From Neoluteolibacter marinus (lineage in GTDB: Bacteria; Verrucomicrobiota; Verrucomicrobiia; Verrucomicrobiales; Akkermansiaceae): a stretch of 58,619 nucleotides of DNA. Location: contig NZ_JACZFQ010000105.1 of assembly GCF_014904755.1 (NCBI RefSeq), forward strand, positions 1-58,619, in the 5' to 3' direction. A program made the position numbers and the translations under genes. Shown piece after piece: positions 44,470-53,952 of this stretch. The notes below the pieces were generated by a model that searched no databases, had not been told where the DNA came from, and was given only the letters and a program-made list of their open reading frames with translations. How positions within the stretch are numbered: position 1 is the first letter of the stretch; the number at the start of each line of letters is the position of its first letter.

Positions 44470-45297
44470 ATGAAATTGCATCTTACTTCCGGCGTCCTGG
44501 CTTTCGGCCTCGCCACCCTGATTCCGGCGGCCGCCCAGAACGAAGGCGCCGCGGAGAAGCCCGCAGCAGACACTCCCGCTGAAACCCCGGCGGCCCCGAT
44601 CGATCCGGCCAAGGTGAAATCCGATTCCTCCTACGGCCTCGGTTTCCGCACCGGCGGCGAGTTCGCCCAGAACTACAGCCAGTTCGGCATCAGCGCGGAA
44701 GACATCGACACCGAAGCCTTCATGAAGGGCTTCCTCAACGCCTTCAAGGGCGAGAAGCCGGAAGTTCCGGAGGAAGGCCTCAAGGCCGCCATGGCCGCGC
44801 TGGGCGAAATGCTCCAGGCCCGCGAGAAGGAAAACGCCGCCAAGAACCTCGAAGCCGGCAAGGCGTTCCTCGCCGAGAACGGCAAGCGCGAAGGCGTCAT
44901 CACCACCGAGAGCGGCCTTCAATACGAAGTGCTCGAGAAGGGCGGCGACAAGAAATACGAAGCGCCCAAGGAAGGGGAGGCGGACAAGCAGTTCATGGTG
45001 AACTACCGCGGCACCCTGATCGACGGCACCGAGTTCGACGCCTCGCCGGAAGGCCAGCCGGTGCCGATGACCCTGCAGGTGATCGACGGCTTCAAGGAAG
45101 CTCTCACCACGATGCCGGTCGGCGCCAAGTGGAAGCTCTTCATCCCGAGCGAGATGGCTTACGGCGAACAGCGCCGCAGCGCCGAGATCGCTCCGAACAG
45201 CGTGCTGATCTTCGAACTCGAGTTGCTCGAAATCAAGGATGCCCCGCCGGCTCCGGCCCACGGCGGCATGCCCTTCCCGATGCCCCAGGGCGAGTAA
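44470..45297 (+). CDS. Secreted FKBP-type peptidyl-prolyl isomerase (Mip/FkpA-like)
   Basis: 275 aa from ATG 44470, opening the signal peptide MKLHLTSGVLAFGLATLIPAAAQ. An N-terminal dimerisation-type helical region (about 45-140, SSYGLGFRTGGEFAQNY...FMKGFLNAFKGEKPEV) precedes a C-terminal FKBP domain (about 150-262: GVITTESGLQYEVLEKG, VNYRGTLIDGTEFDAS, WKLFIPSEMAYGEQ, SVLIFELELLEI). It assists folding of exported proteins in the periplasm. The tail is Pro/Met-rich. Confidence 0.94.
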   Translation: MKLHLTSGVLAFGLATLIPAAAQNEGAAEKPAADTPAETPAAPIDPAKVKSDSSYGLGFRTGGEFAQNYSQFGISAEDIDTEAFMKGFLNAFKGEKPEVPEEGLKAAMAALGEMLQAREKENAAKNLEAGKAFLAENGKREGVITTESGLQYEVLEKGGDKKYEAPKEGEADKQFMVNYRGTLIDGTEFDASPEGQPVPMTLQVIDGFKEALTTMPVGAKWKLFIPSEMAYGEQRRSAEIAPNSVLIFELELLEIKDAPPAPAHGGMPFPMPQGE

Positions 45298-45319
45298 TCC
45301 CGTAAACGACCCCGACGCC

Positions 45320-46006
45320 ATGCCCCGCCTGACCTACTACGGACACGCCTGCATCGGCATCGAGGTCGCCGGCGGAACCCAGCTGCTTTTCGATCCCTTC
45401 GTCACGCCCAACGGCCTGGCGAAGGCGGTCGAGGTGGACGCCATTCCCGCCGACTACGTCCTGCTCACCCATGGTCACGAGGACCACGTGGCGGATGCAG
45501 GGACGATCCTGCGCCGGACCGGCGCCACCCTGGTCTCGAATTTCGAGATCGTCTGCTGGTACCAGCAGCAGGGCATTGAGAAAGCCCATCCCATGAACCT
45601 CGGCGGCGGATTCGATTTCCCGTTCGGCCGGGTCAAATACGTCAATGCCGTCCATTCCTCCGTCTTGCCGGACGGCACCTATGGCGGGAATCCCGGGGGC
45701 TTCGTGGTCGAGGCTCCGGATTGCTCGTTTTATGTCTCCGGCGACACCGCGCTTCACTGCGACATGAAGCTGCTGGGCGACCGCCACTCGCTGGACTTCG
45801 CCGTGCTCTGCATCGGCGATAATTTCACCATGGGGCCGACTGACGCCGCCCTCGCCGCCGAATGGGCCGGCGTGAAGCGCGTCGTCGGGGTCCACTACGA
45901 CACCTTCCCGCCGATCGTCATCGACCGCGAGAAGGCCAAGTCCGAGTTCGCGAAGCGGGGCATCGAGCTGCTCCTGCCGGCCATCGGCGAAACCATCGAG
46001 CTCTGA
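45320..46006 (+). CDS. UPF0173 metal-dependent hydrolase (metallo-beta-lactamase fold)
   Basis: 228 aa from ATG 45320. The metal-binding HxHxDH motif is present as LTHGHEDHVADA, with YYGHACIGIE at the first strand, YVSGDTALHCDM and a late GVHYDTFPPI. This matches the conserved YtkL-type UPF0173 family of unknown substrate. It starts 22 bases after the FKBP gene and is likely co-transcribed. Confidence 0.93.
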   Translation: MPRLTYYGHACIGIEVAGGTQLLFDPFVTPNGLAKAVEVDAIPADYVLLTHGHEDHVADAGTILRRTGATLVSNFEIVCWYQQQGIEKAHPMNLGGGFDFPFGRVKYVNAVHSSVLPDGTYGGNPGGFVVEAPDCSFYVSGDTALHCDMKLLGDRHSLDFAVLCIGDNFTMGPTDAALAAEWAGVKRVVGVHYDTFPPIVIDREKAKSEFAKRGIELLLPAIGETIEL

Positions 46007-46038
46007 GCCCGCGGGGGACGTTCCCGCAGGACGAAAAA

Positions 46039-46063
46039 CGGGGCGGCCATTCCGGCCGCCCCG
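46039..46063 (-). terminator. Terminator between convergent genes
   Basis: Perfect 10-bp stem (cggggcggcc / ggccgccccg) with loop attcc. On the minus strand the stem is followed by TTTTT (plus-strand aaaaa at 46034-46038), so it mainly serves the CHRD gene. It may also stop plus-strand transcripts. Confidence 0.85.
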
Positions 46064-46105
46064 TCGTCGTGTTGATTGATTGCTTCGGGGAAATCCCGGA
46101 TCAGG

Positions 46106-47284
46106 TCATTTGACCTTCTTGGGCTTCTTCTCCTTCTTCGCCTTGGAGTGGGGGACGGTGACCTCGGTCGTGGTGGTGGCGGTGTTGCCGGCTTCGTCGG
46201 TGGCCTCGACCACGATGGTGTAGATGCGGCCGTCGCCGTTACCGGAGCGCTCCGCGCGGAGCTTGACCTTTTCATCCGAGATGATTTCCCAGTCCGGCGC
46301 GGTGTTGCCGTCGCCGGTGGCGTTCTCGTCCTCGTTGGAGCTCACCTCGACGATCCGGGTGGTCACATCGCCGCAGATGTCCTCGGCTTCGACCTTCACC
46401 TTCACCGTCTTCATCTTGTGGTTCGGCGGCCACAGGGACGCCGGGTTCGGGGTCACGCTGGTGATGATCGGTGGGACGGTGTCGACGATGGTGACGGTGA
46501 ATTCACATCCTTCAGCCACTTCGACGCCATCGGAAACCGCGACGGAAACCACGTGCTCGCCCAGGCTGAGCTCGCCGACAAAGGGCACGGTGGTGGAAGT
46601 GGTCACGCCTCCCGAGGGGACGACAATTTCCGGCTGATCCACTCCGTCGATGGTGTAAACGACATAGAGTTCGTCGCCATCGACGTCCTCGACGTCAACG
46701 CCCAGTTCGACGGGGGCGCCGTCGTGTGAGGTGCACTCCAGGGTGACCGACTCGGGGCAGGACACCGTGGGCGCGGAATTCGTCACGTGGACGAGCTGGC
46801 CACGGATTTCGCCGTCGGGATTCGCGGAGGTATGGATGTTGATGTAGTTGAGGCCGCCGAGGAGGTCCGCTGCTTGCGGTGGCGTCAGGAGGATCTTGCC
46901 GACGATCACACCGCCGTCGCCCGGAGCGGGCGCGAACAGGTGTTGGCCGGTCGCGAAGAAGTCGTGAATCGGAGGGGCGGTCGCCGCCGCACCGGCCGGG
47001 CCGTGGAGGTGCGCGGCGGTGGCATCACCGGTGAGATTGGTGAATCCACCGAGGCTGCCATAAGCCAGCGCGACCGACAGCTCGTTGGTATCCGTGTCGA
47101 AGGTGATGCCGGTGAGGGCTTCGCCTCCACTTCCGGTTCCCGTGGCTGCGGGGACCTCGTTGGCGGGGCTCAACCCCGTGGCCGCGCTGGTGCCAGCGGG
47201 CGAGAGGTCGAAGTTCAGGATCTCCGCCTGCAGCGGAAAGGTGAGAACGCCTATACCGGCGACGGTGTATAGCAGTTTGTTCAT
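46106..47284 (-). CDS. Secreted CHRD-domain protein with Ig-like/HYR-type domains
   Basis: 392 aa from ATG 47284, opening a signal peptide (MNKLLYTVAGIGVLTFPLQA). CHRD domain at about 25-165 (LSPANEVPAATGTGSGGEALTGITFDTDTNELSVALAYGSL, AAHLHGPAG, NIHTSANPDGEIRGQL). Two Ig-like/cadherin-type domains follow (about 172-275, APTVSCPESVTLEC; about 275-380, PIITSVTPNPASLWPPNHKM). A Lys-rich tail ends the protein. CHRD proteins are extracellular with unclear function. Confidence 0.87.
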   Translation of the reverse strand: MNKLLYTVAGIGVLTFPLQAEILNFDLSPAGTSAATGLSPANEVPAATGTGSGGEALTGITFDTDTNELSVALAYGSLGGFTNLTGDATAAHLHGPAGAAATAPPIHDFFATGQHLFAPAPGDGGVIVGKILLTPPQAADLLGGLNYINIHTSANPDGEIRGQLVHVTNSAPTVSCPESVTLECTSHDGAPVELGVDVEDVDGDELYVVYTIDGVDQPEIVVPSGGVTTSTTVPFVGELSLGEHVVSVAVSDGVEVAEGCEFTVTIVDTVPPIITSVTPNPASLWPPNHKMKTVKVKVEAEDICGDVTTRIVEVSSNEDENATGDGNTAPDWEIISDEKVKLRAERSGNGDGRIYTIVVEATDEAGNTATTTTEVTVPHSKAKKEKKPKKVK

Positions 47285-47427
47285 GGATGTAAGGGACAGT
47301 TTGAATGCTTGTGAACAAGCGCGAACAGCCTCCTGCAGAAAGGGTCCCGGTTCAAGCCGTGAGTTCACGGGTTGGCAGTACGGGCATTCTGCAATGTCAG
47401 TGCGAGCCTTGCCCGGCTGGTTGAGGA

Positions 47428-48036
47428 TCAATCCAGCAGCGGCGCGACCGCCGCATCGTTGCCGTGCCAACGGTCGATGAGACCCTTCTGTTCCACCTGC
47501 AGCGAGTCGTCGGGTAGCAACCGGATGTTCTTGTGGCGTAGCTTTTCGAAATCGAGGCAGTACTGCTTCTCGCCGCGGATCAGGATCAGATTCCGACTGC
47601 CGAAATCGGTCCGTCCGCCCGCGGCGTCCAGCGCCTGGATCACGGTCATTCCTTTGCGGAACTCTGCCTCACCCGCCCGCCGGACCTGGCCGCCGACGCT
47701 GACGATCGCTTCCTTGTCGCCGATTTCCTTGCCGCTGATCGCTTCAACGTCGATTGCGGGCTTGGTGTAGATTCCAGCAGCCTGGTAGGCGCTTTCCGCT
47801 GCCCGCGCGAACTCCTCCGGCGTCAAGCCCCTGGCGGTGACCAGGTCGTCCAGTAGCGGCAGGCGGACCTTGCCGGATTCCCCGACCCGGTAATTGCCGT
47901 TGATGATTTCCTGTTCGGAGGCGCCCACGCCGCGGAGGGTGAGCTGGATCCCGTCGCCCGGTTCAAGGCCGGCAAACAGAGGGCAAGCGGAGGCCGCGAG
48001 GAGCAAGAGACTTCTTGGGATGGCGTTTGAATTCAT
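47428..48036 (-). CDS. Short Wza-like polysaccharide export/SLBB protein
   Basis: 202 aa with signal peptide (MNSNAIPRSLLLLAASACPLFA). Poly-export motif GLEPGDGIQLTLRGV...NYRVGESGKVRLPLLDDLVTARGLTPEEFARAAESAY (about 23-95) and an SLBB-like segment (VSVGGQVRRAGEAEFRKGMTVIQALDAAGGRTDFG, about 112-150). Typical Wza/export proteins are 350 aa or more; this one lacks the C-terminal barrel helix. No exopolysaccharide biosynthesis genes are nearby. It precedes the CHRD gene by 143 bases on the same strand. Confidence 0.85.
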   Translation of the reverse strand: MNSNAIPRSLLLLAASACPLFAGLEPGDGIQLTLRGVGASEQEIINGNYRVGESGKVRLPLLDDLVTARGLTPEEFARAAESAYQAAGIYTKPAIDVEAISGKEIGDKEAIVSVGGQVRRAGEAEFRKGMTVIQALDAAGGRTDFGSRNLILIRGEKQYCLDFEKLRHKNIRLLPDDSLQVEQKGLIDRWHGNDAAVAPLLD

Positions 48037-48146
48037 GAGATGGATTTAACTTTGTGGGAAAAAGTAAACGGGCTCAAGCCAATCTTCCGCCGTCCGAAGA
48101 TTCTTGTCACAATCCCCCGCTGCCGGGGCAATGGAGAGTGAAAGCC

Positions 48147-48674
48147 ATGCAAGCCGTCGCCATTTCCCCGCCCCGACCGATGGACAGGACCCGATTCTCC
48201 GAGCTGGTGCGCGAACATCACCTGACCCTCCTGTCCTACGCCCGCGCCCTGTGCGGGGTGGAAACGGTGGCACGGGAGCTTGTCCAGGATTCCTTCGTCG
48301 CCGCTTGGCAGAACGTCGGGAAGTTCGAGGTCACGCGAGACTTTGCCGCGTGGATGCGGGGAATCGTCCGCAACAAGTGGCGCGAGCATTGCCGGCTCCA
48401 CGCCAGGGAAATCCCTTTCGACGAAGAATCGCTTTCGCGACTCGAGGACACCCTCGCTCCCTATCAGGCCGGTGACTCGGCCGTCTTTGCCCGCCTCGCC
48501 GAGTGCCGCGACAAGTTGCCCGGGCCGATGAGCGACGCGCTTCGCGCCTGCTACGACGAAGGTCATACCTGCGAAGAAGCGGCACCGCGGCTGGGGCTCA
48601 ATCCCGCGGCGCTCCGAAAGCGGCTTGAGCGTGCCCGTGACGCCTTGCGGCTCTGCCTGTCGAAGAACGCCTGA
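48147..48674 (+). CDS. ECF RNA polymerase sigma factor
   Basis: 175 aa from ATG 48147 with GGAGAG upstream. Region 2: LVREHHLTLLSYARALCGVETVARELVQDSFVAAWQNVGKFEVTRDFAAWMRGIVRNKWREH. Region 4: LPGPMSDALRACYDEGHTCEEAAPRLGLNPAALRKRLERARDALRLCL. It is divergent from the Wza-like gene (110-base gap) and is followed after 22 bases by the membrane VWA protein. Confidence 0.92.
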   Translation: MQAVAISPPRPMDRTRFSELVREHHLTLLSYARALCGVETVARELVQDSFVAAWQNVGKFEVTRDFAAWMRGIVRNKWREHCRLHAREIPFDEESLSRLEDTLAPYQAGDSAVFARLAECRDKLPGPMSDALRACYDEGHTCEEAAPRLGLNPAALRKRLERARDALRLCLSKNA

Positions 48675-48696
48675 ACCTTTTCACCAAACCAAGCGC

Positions 48697-51516
48697 ATGA
48701 ATCCCAAGGAAGATCCCTCCGACCGGTTGGTCGATTCGCTGTTGCGGGAACAAAACCGTCACAGTGCCGATGAAGAGCTGCTGCGTGAGATCGACGCGAA
48801 ACTTGAAGCGGCCCCGATCTCGCCAAGTTCACGATCCGCGCGACGCAACATCGGTGGTCTTGTCCAGGCGGCTGCGGCGGTGCTGGTTGCGAGTGTCGGA
48901 CTGACGTTCTTGGTTTTGCCTCGCCCTCCGCGACCGGACAATTCTCCGGCCAAGCTGCACGTGACCGCGGAGAGTCACCTGTTCCCGGTACCGGACGATT
49001 CGGTATCTCCTCCGGTCGCGGCGAATCCGGTGATGGCACCTGCCGGGGATATGGCCTCCTTCGAAGTTGGTCCCGCCGCACCCGCTGTAGCATCGCCTGC
49101 CGGCGTCCCGGGGAGCGAGGGCTATTCCAGCCTGGCGGCCAAAGAGCAGATCCGCCGCCAGCGGATCCCAATCCCGGCTGGATCAGCGCGGGGAACATCG
49201 TCAATGCGCGTCGACAAGGATCGCCTCGCGGGTTTGGACGGGGAGAATTACCGGAACCTGGAAGAGCAAATTCTTGCCACAGATGCCATGGTGCCGAGAC
49301 GAGAGTTCGTTCCCCCGGCCGGGGATTTCGCCCTGTCGGCAGCTCCGCGACCCTCCCGTGAAAACTACGGTCGTCTGACCGATCAACCGTGGAAGTCGCC
49401 GTGGAGTGATGCGCTTTCCACGTTTTCCATCGATGTCGACAGCGCCTCCTACACCAACGTCCGGCGGATGATTCTCGACGGGCGCCCGATACCGGCGGAT
49501 GCCGTCCGGATCGAGGAGTGCATCAACTACTTCGACTACTACTACGCTGGACCGGAAGGGGACGGCCCCTTCGCGGTTCACGGGAATCTCGCCACCTGCC
49601 CATGGAAGCCCCGGCACCTGCTGGCGCGGGTCGCGATCAAGGGGCGCGAGGTCGATGCCAGGTCGAGACCGGCTTCGAACCTCGTCTTCCTGATCGATGT
49701 GTCCGGGTCCATGCAGTCGCCGGACAAGCTGCCGCTGCTCAAGCGCTCGATGCGTGTTCTGCTCGATCAACTCGACGAGCGGGATCACCTCGGGATGGTC
49801 GTCTATGCCGGATCCGAAGGAGTTGTGCTGGATCCCACGGCCCTCGACGAGCGGGGATTGTCGAAAGCCGTCCAGGCGCTCGGAAAGCTCGAAGCCGGCG
49901 GTTCGACCAACGGCGGTGCCGGCATCAAGCGGGCCTATCAAATGGCTTCCGCCCACATCGTGCCGGGAGGCGTGAACCGGGTGATCCTGGCGACCGACGG
50001 CGACTTCAATGTCGGCACCACCGGTCAGGGCGACCTGGTGAAACTCGTCAAACAGGGGGCGGCATCGGGCGTGAGCCTGAGCGTCCTCGGCTTCGGCACG
50101 GGCAACCTCAACGACGCGATGATGGAAGCCATTACCAACGACGGCAACGGCAACTACTTCTACATCGACGGCGACCGGGAAGCCAACCGGGTCTTCCAGC
50201 AGAAGCTGACCGGCACGCTGGTGACCATCGCGAAGGACGTGAAGATCCAGGTCGAGTTCAATCCGGGCAAGGTGCAGGCCTACCGTTTGATCGGCTACGC
50301 CAACCGGATCTTGCGGGACCAGGACTTCGCCGACGACAAGGTCGATGCGGGCGATATCGGTGCCGGGCACACGGTGACCGCGTTTTATGAGATCGTGCCG
50401 GTCGGGCTGCCGGCTCCCGACACGGGTTCCGTGGATGCCTTGCGCTATCAGAGACCTGCGGGCAGGGAAACTGTGGCGAGTGACGACTGGTTCACCTTGA
50501 AGCTCCGCTACAAGCACCCGGAAGGAGAGGTGAGTTCCCTGGTCGAGACCCCGGTGCGGGGCGAGCCCGTTGCGTGGGAAGATGCGGGCAATGACTTCCG
50601 CTTCGCCGCCGCCGTCGCCCTGTTCGGGATGAAGCTAAGGGAAATGCCCGGGATGGCGGATCTGCCATGGCCGAAGGTGGTTGAAATCGCGAGGCCCGCG
50701 CTCGCGGAAGATCCGGAGGAACAGCGGACTGGCTTTGTGGAACTCGTGAAGAAGATCGCTCCGGAGCCTCGCGAAATCGATGCGGTTCTGACTTCCGATC
50801 CTTCCCGCGGGTCCGCAGGTCCCGGCAGCGGAAATGGTCGTCACCCTGTTTCCTCCGAGCCGGAGGAACGGTCGCCCATCGGGCAGGGGATCCTGGCCCG
50901 TGGAGTGGTTTTGATGGCAGGCGAAACCCCGGGTCCTGAGGTTTACGCGCACGGTGCAGGGGAAGTGGCGGGCAAGCCCGGGACGCGGCTCCAGGTCGGT
51001 TCCGCCTTCAACCTCCAGCATCGCGCCCTTCCCTTCGCCGGAGGCCCGGTGGTCTTCACCTCTAGTTCCGACGCAAGTAGTATCAACGACCCTTCTTCCA
51101 TCCTTGCAACGGGGCAACTTCCAAAGGATGCACGCACTTGCACGTTTGTCTTCCTGCCAAGCGGAGGGAAAGAGGACGAGCCGCCATACCGGACCATGGC
51201 AATCGATGATTCGGTGCAAATGTTTCCTCCCGGCTCGATCATGATCGTCAATCTCGCCGCCGATTCGGTGAGATTCGAGCTTGAGAAGGATCTCCATCTG
51301 ATCCCATCGGGATCCCGGGAGGTGATTGCCAATCCACCCGTGGGCCAGAACAACATGACCCGGGTGACCGCAGCCGAACTTCATGAAGGCCAATGGAGAC
51401 TGGTATATTCATCGGTCTGGAACGGAGTCGGTGGCGACCGGATGATCCAAATCATCCACCGCGGTCCCGGCGGGCGATTCCAATTGAAAGGCTACCTCGA
51501 GGAGATCGCCCGGTAG
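48697..51516 (+). CDS. Membrane von Willebrand factor A protein (YfbK-like) with extra C-terminal domain
   Basis: 939 aa from ATG 48697. A short cytoplasmic N-terminus (about 1-50) and one transmembrane helix (about 51-75) resemble an anti-sigma anchor. The VWA N-terminal segment (about 225-300, PWSDALSTFSIDVDSASYTNVRRMI) leads to the VWA domain with MIDAS DVSGS (about 333-338), then a DUF3520-type C-terminal part (about 520-690). The last ~210 residues form an additional domain (LPFAGGPVVFT, MFPPGSIMIVNLA, RVTAAELHEGQWRLVYSSVW) that YfbK homologues do not normally have. It is paired with the upstream ECF sigma gene, with which it may form a sensor/anti-sigma unit. Confidence 0.88.
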   Translation: MNPKEDPSDRLVDSLLREQNRHSADEELLREIDAKLEAAPISPSSRSARRNIGGLVQAAAAVLVASVGLTFLVLPRPPRPDNSPAKLHVTAESHLFPVPDDSVSPPVAANPVMAPAGDMASFEVGPAAPAVASPAGVPGSEGYSSLAAKEQIRRQRIPIPAGSARGTSSMRVDKDRLAGLDGENYRNLEEQILATDAMVPRREFVPPAGDFALSAAPRPSRENYGRLTDQPWKSPWSDALSTFSIDVDSASYTNVRRMILDGRPIPADAVRIEECINYFDYYYAGPEGDGPFAVHGNLATCPWKPRHLLARVAIKGREVDARSRPASNLVFLIDVSGSMQSPDKLPLLKRSMRVLLDQLDERDHLGMVVYAGSEGVVLDPTALDERGLSKAVQALGKLEAGGSTNGGAGIKRAYQMASAHIVPGGVNRVILATDGDFNVGTTGQGDLVKLVKQGAASGVSLSVLGFGTGNLNDAMMEAITNDGNGNYFYIDGDREANRVFQQKLTGTLVTIAKDVKIQVEFNPGKVQAYRLIGYANRILRDQDFADDKVDAGDIGAGHTVTAFYEIVPVGLPAPDTGSVDALRYQRPAGRETVASDDWFTLKLRYKHPEGEVSSLVETPVRGEPVAWEDAGNDFRFAAAVALFGMKLREMPGMADLPWPKVVEIARPALAEDPEEQRTGFVELVKKIAPEPREIDAVLTSDPSRGSAGPGSGNGRHPVSSEPEERSPIGQGILARGVVLMAGETPGPEVYAHGAGEVAGKPGTRLQVGSAFNLQHRALPFAGGPVVFTSSSDASSINDPSSILATGQLPKDARTCTFVFLPSGGKEDEPPYRTMAIDDSVQMFPPGSIMIVNLAADSVRFELEKDLHLIPSGSREVIANPPVGQNNMTRVTAAELHEGQWRLVYSSVWNGVGGDRMIQIIHRGPGGRFQLKGYLEEIAR

Positions 51517-51579
51517 TCGGGGGGGCGGTGCGATGGACGCTGGGTTGCTCCATTGGCCGCCGGTTCCGGTTCAGGCGGA

Positions 51580-52677
51580 TCATTCCAGGCAATCCACCAG
51601 CGCCGCGAGCACCAGGTCGACGTTTGCCTGCGTCGCGGAGTGGCCCATCAGGCCGATCCGCCAGGCCTTGCCGGCGAAGGGGCCGAGGCCGGCGCCGATC
51701 TCGATCGAGTAGTCGTCGAGCAGCTTCGCCCTCACCGCGGCATCGTCGGCCCCCTCGGGGATGTGGATGCAGTTCAAGGTGTGCAGGGAGTGCTCCGGAA
51801 CGTAGCGGATGCCCATGCTTTCGAGACCGGCGCGCAGGCGGCGGTGGAGCCGGGCGTGGCGGGCGTGGCGGGCTTCGAGACCTTCCTCCAGCACGATGGT
51901 CAGCGCCTCGTGGAGGGCGTAGATCATGTTGACCGGCGCGGTGTGGTGATAGGCGCGCTTGCCACTGCCCCGGTAGTAGTCCTTGAGCATCGAGATGTCG
52001 AAATACCAGCTCTGGGGCTTGGTCTTGCGTTGCTCGGTGACTTCGACGGCACGCGGGGAGAAGGAGACCGGCGACAGTCCGGGCGGGCAGGACAGGCACT
52101 TCTGGGTGCCGGAGTAGATGGCGTCGATGCCCCACTCGTCGACCTTCAGAGGATGGCCGCCCAGCGAGGTGACGGCATCGACAATGAACAGCATCCCGGA
52201 TTCGTGGAGCATTTCACCCAGCTGCTCCAGCGGCTGCAGGGCGCCGGTGGACGTCTCGGCGTGGACGATTCCCATGGCCTTGGCATCCGGGTGGCGGTCG
52301 ATCGCCTCGGCGAGCATTTCCAGGGGGAAGATCTCGCCCCAGGGCACCTCGACCTTGTGCACGGTGACGCCGGCGCGCTCCATCACGTCCACCATCCGCC
52401 CGCCGAAGACGCCGTTGACGCAGACGATCGCCTCGTCGCCCGGCTCCATCAGGTTGGTGACGACGCATTCCATCCCGGCCATGCCGGTGGCCGAGACGGG
52501 GAAAGTCAGCGCGTTTTCGGTTTCGAAGACCTTGCGCAGCTTCACGCAGGTCGAGTCCATGATCTCGATGTAGCGCGGATCGAGGTGGCCCAGGGTCGGC
52601 GCGGCCATGGCGCGCAGGATGCGGGACGGGACGGTGCTCGGGCCGGGGCCCATCAGGATGCGTTCGGGAATGATCAT
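51580..52677 (-). CDS. Class V aminotransferase (serine-pyruvate / alanine-glyoxylate type)
   Basis: 365 aa from ATG 52677, overlapping the adenosine deaminase stop in [30 protein letters not shown] at the N-terminus, [52 protein letters not shown] with the PLP-binding Lys, and C-terminal RIGLMGHSA. It transfers amino groups from Ala or Ser to glyoxylate or pyruvate. It is coupled to adenosine deaminase. A purine-degradation link (for example ureidoglycine-glyoxylate aminotransferase) is an alternative worth considering. Confidence 0.9.
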   Translation of the reverse strand: MIIPERILMGPGPSTVPSRILRAMAAPTLGHLDPRYIEIMDSTCVKLRKVFETENALTFPVSATGMAGMECVVTNLMEPGDEAIVCVNGVFGGRMVDVMERAGVTVHKVEVPWGEIFPLEMLAEAIDRHPDAKAMGIVHAETSTGALQPLEQLGEMLHESGMLFIVDAVTSLGGHPLKVDEWGIDAIYSGTQKCLSCPPGLSPVSFSPRAVEVTEQRKTKPQSWYFDISMLKDYYRGSGKRAYHHTAPVNMIYALHEALTIVLEEGLEARHARHARLHRRLRAGLESMGIRYVPEHSLHTLNCIHIPEGADDAAVRAKLLDDYSIEIGAGLGPFAGKAWRIGLMGHSATQANVDLVLAALVDCLE

Positions 52678-53852
52678 GGGTGGTGCGGGTTGCGGGGGAG
52701 TCGGGCGGCAAAGGCCTGGGCGGTCAGTTCCGCGAAAAGCATGGCGTAGGATGGCAGCAGCAGCCGCTGGATCAAGTTCACGCGCATCTGGTGCGGGGCG
52801 AAGGCGCTCTTCATCGCGTCCATGGTCATCTTCTCGATTTCGACCAGGCTCAGGTTGAAGGTGCTCGCCGCGATCGCCAGCTCCTTCGACATCTCGGTGT
52901 CGCTCATCAGGCGGTCGTCGGTGTTGAGGAAGACCCGGAAGCCGGCCCGCTGGAACAGGGCGAAGGGATGCTCCTCGAAGCTCGCGCAGGCACCGGTGTG
53001 GACGTTGCTCGACAAGCACATCTCCAGCGGCACCCGGCGGTCGAGGATATACTGGGCCAGGGATCCCAGCTTCAGCGAGCCGTCGGGCCGGATCTCGATG
53101 TCATTTCGCAGCCTCGTCCCGTGGCCCAGACGGTGGGCACCGCACCATTGCAGGGCCTGCCAGATCGACTCCGGGCCGAATGCCTCGCCGGCGTGGATGG
53201 TGATGTAGAAGTTCGCGCGCTCGATCGCCTGGAAGGCCTCGACATGCTTCTTCGGCGGGTGGCCGAATTCACCGCCGGCGAGATCGAAGCCGACCACGCC
53301 GCGGTCGCGGTGGCGGATCGCCAGCTCCGCGGCTTCCAGGGAGTCGGTGCGGTCGCGCATCGCGCAGATGATCAGGCCCCACTCGACGCCGGTGGCCTTG
53401 CTTCCCGCCTCGAGACCCTCGATCACCGCCTCGACCACCTCGTCCTGGGTCAGGCCGCCGCCGGTGTGGAAGACCGGCGCGAAGCGGACCTCGGCGTAGA
53501 CCACTCCGTCCGCCGCCATGTCCTCGAGGAACTCGCGGGCGACCCGCGCCAGGGCATCGCGCGTTTGCATGACGGCGATGGTGTGGGCAAAGCCCTCCAG
53601 GTATTCCGGTAGGTTGCCGCGCTGGGCGCCGCGATGGAACCAGGCGGCAAGTTCCGCGGGGTCGGTGGTCGGCAGGCCGCGGTAACCCTGGTCCCCGGCC
53701 AGCTCGATGATGGTCGCCGGGCGCAGGCCGCCGTCGAGGTGCTCGTGGAGCAGGACTTTCGGCAAGCGGCGGAAGTCCAGGGCCGCCACCAGGGCCTTTC
53801 CCACCGGCAGCGGAGCCTTGGGAAAGAACTCCGGATAGCGGTGCTCGATCAT
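52674..53852 (-). CDS. add: Adenosine deaminase
   Basis: 392 aa from ATG 53852; longer in-frame starts run into the divergent gene's leader. Metal and catalytic motifs of the amidohydrolase fold: [11 protein letters not shown] (HxH), [11 protein letters not shown] (His and catalytic Glu), HRLGHGTRL and [10 protein letters not shown] (TDD). It converts adenosine to inosine. It is co-transcribed with the class V aminotransferase through a 4-base overlap. Confidence 0.93.
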   Translation of the reverse strand: MIEHRYPEFFPKAPLPVGKALVAALDFRRLPKVLLHEHLDGGLRPATIIELAGDQGYRGLPTTDPAELAAWFHRGAQRGNLPEYLEGFAHTIAVMQTRDALARVAREFLEDMAADGVVYAEVRFAPVFHTGGGLTQDEVVEAVIEGLEAGSKATGVEWGLIICAMRDRTDSLEAAELAIRHRDRGVVGFDLAGGEFGHPPKKHVEAFQAIERANFYITIHAGEAFGPESIWQALQWCGAHRLGHGTRLRNDIEIRPDGSLKLGSLAQYILDRRVPLEMCLSSNVHTGACASFEEHPFALFQRAGFRVFLNTDDRLMSDTEMSKELAIAASTFNLSLVEIEKMTMDAMKSAFAPHQMRVNLIQRLLLPSYAMLFAELTAQAFAARLPRNPHHP

Positions 53853-53952
53853 CCCCCACGACCTAGCAGATCCCGGCCCCCCGTGCGCGGAAAATTTGCA
53901 TCGCTGAACTTTCCCGCTTGGAATTTCCGTCCCCGCGACGGTTGCTCCCGCC

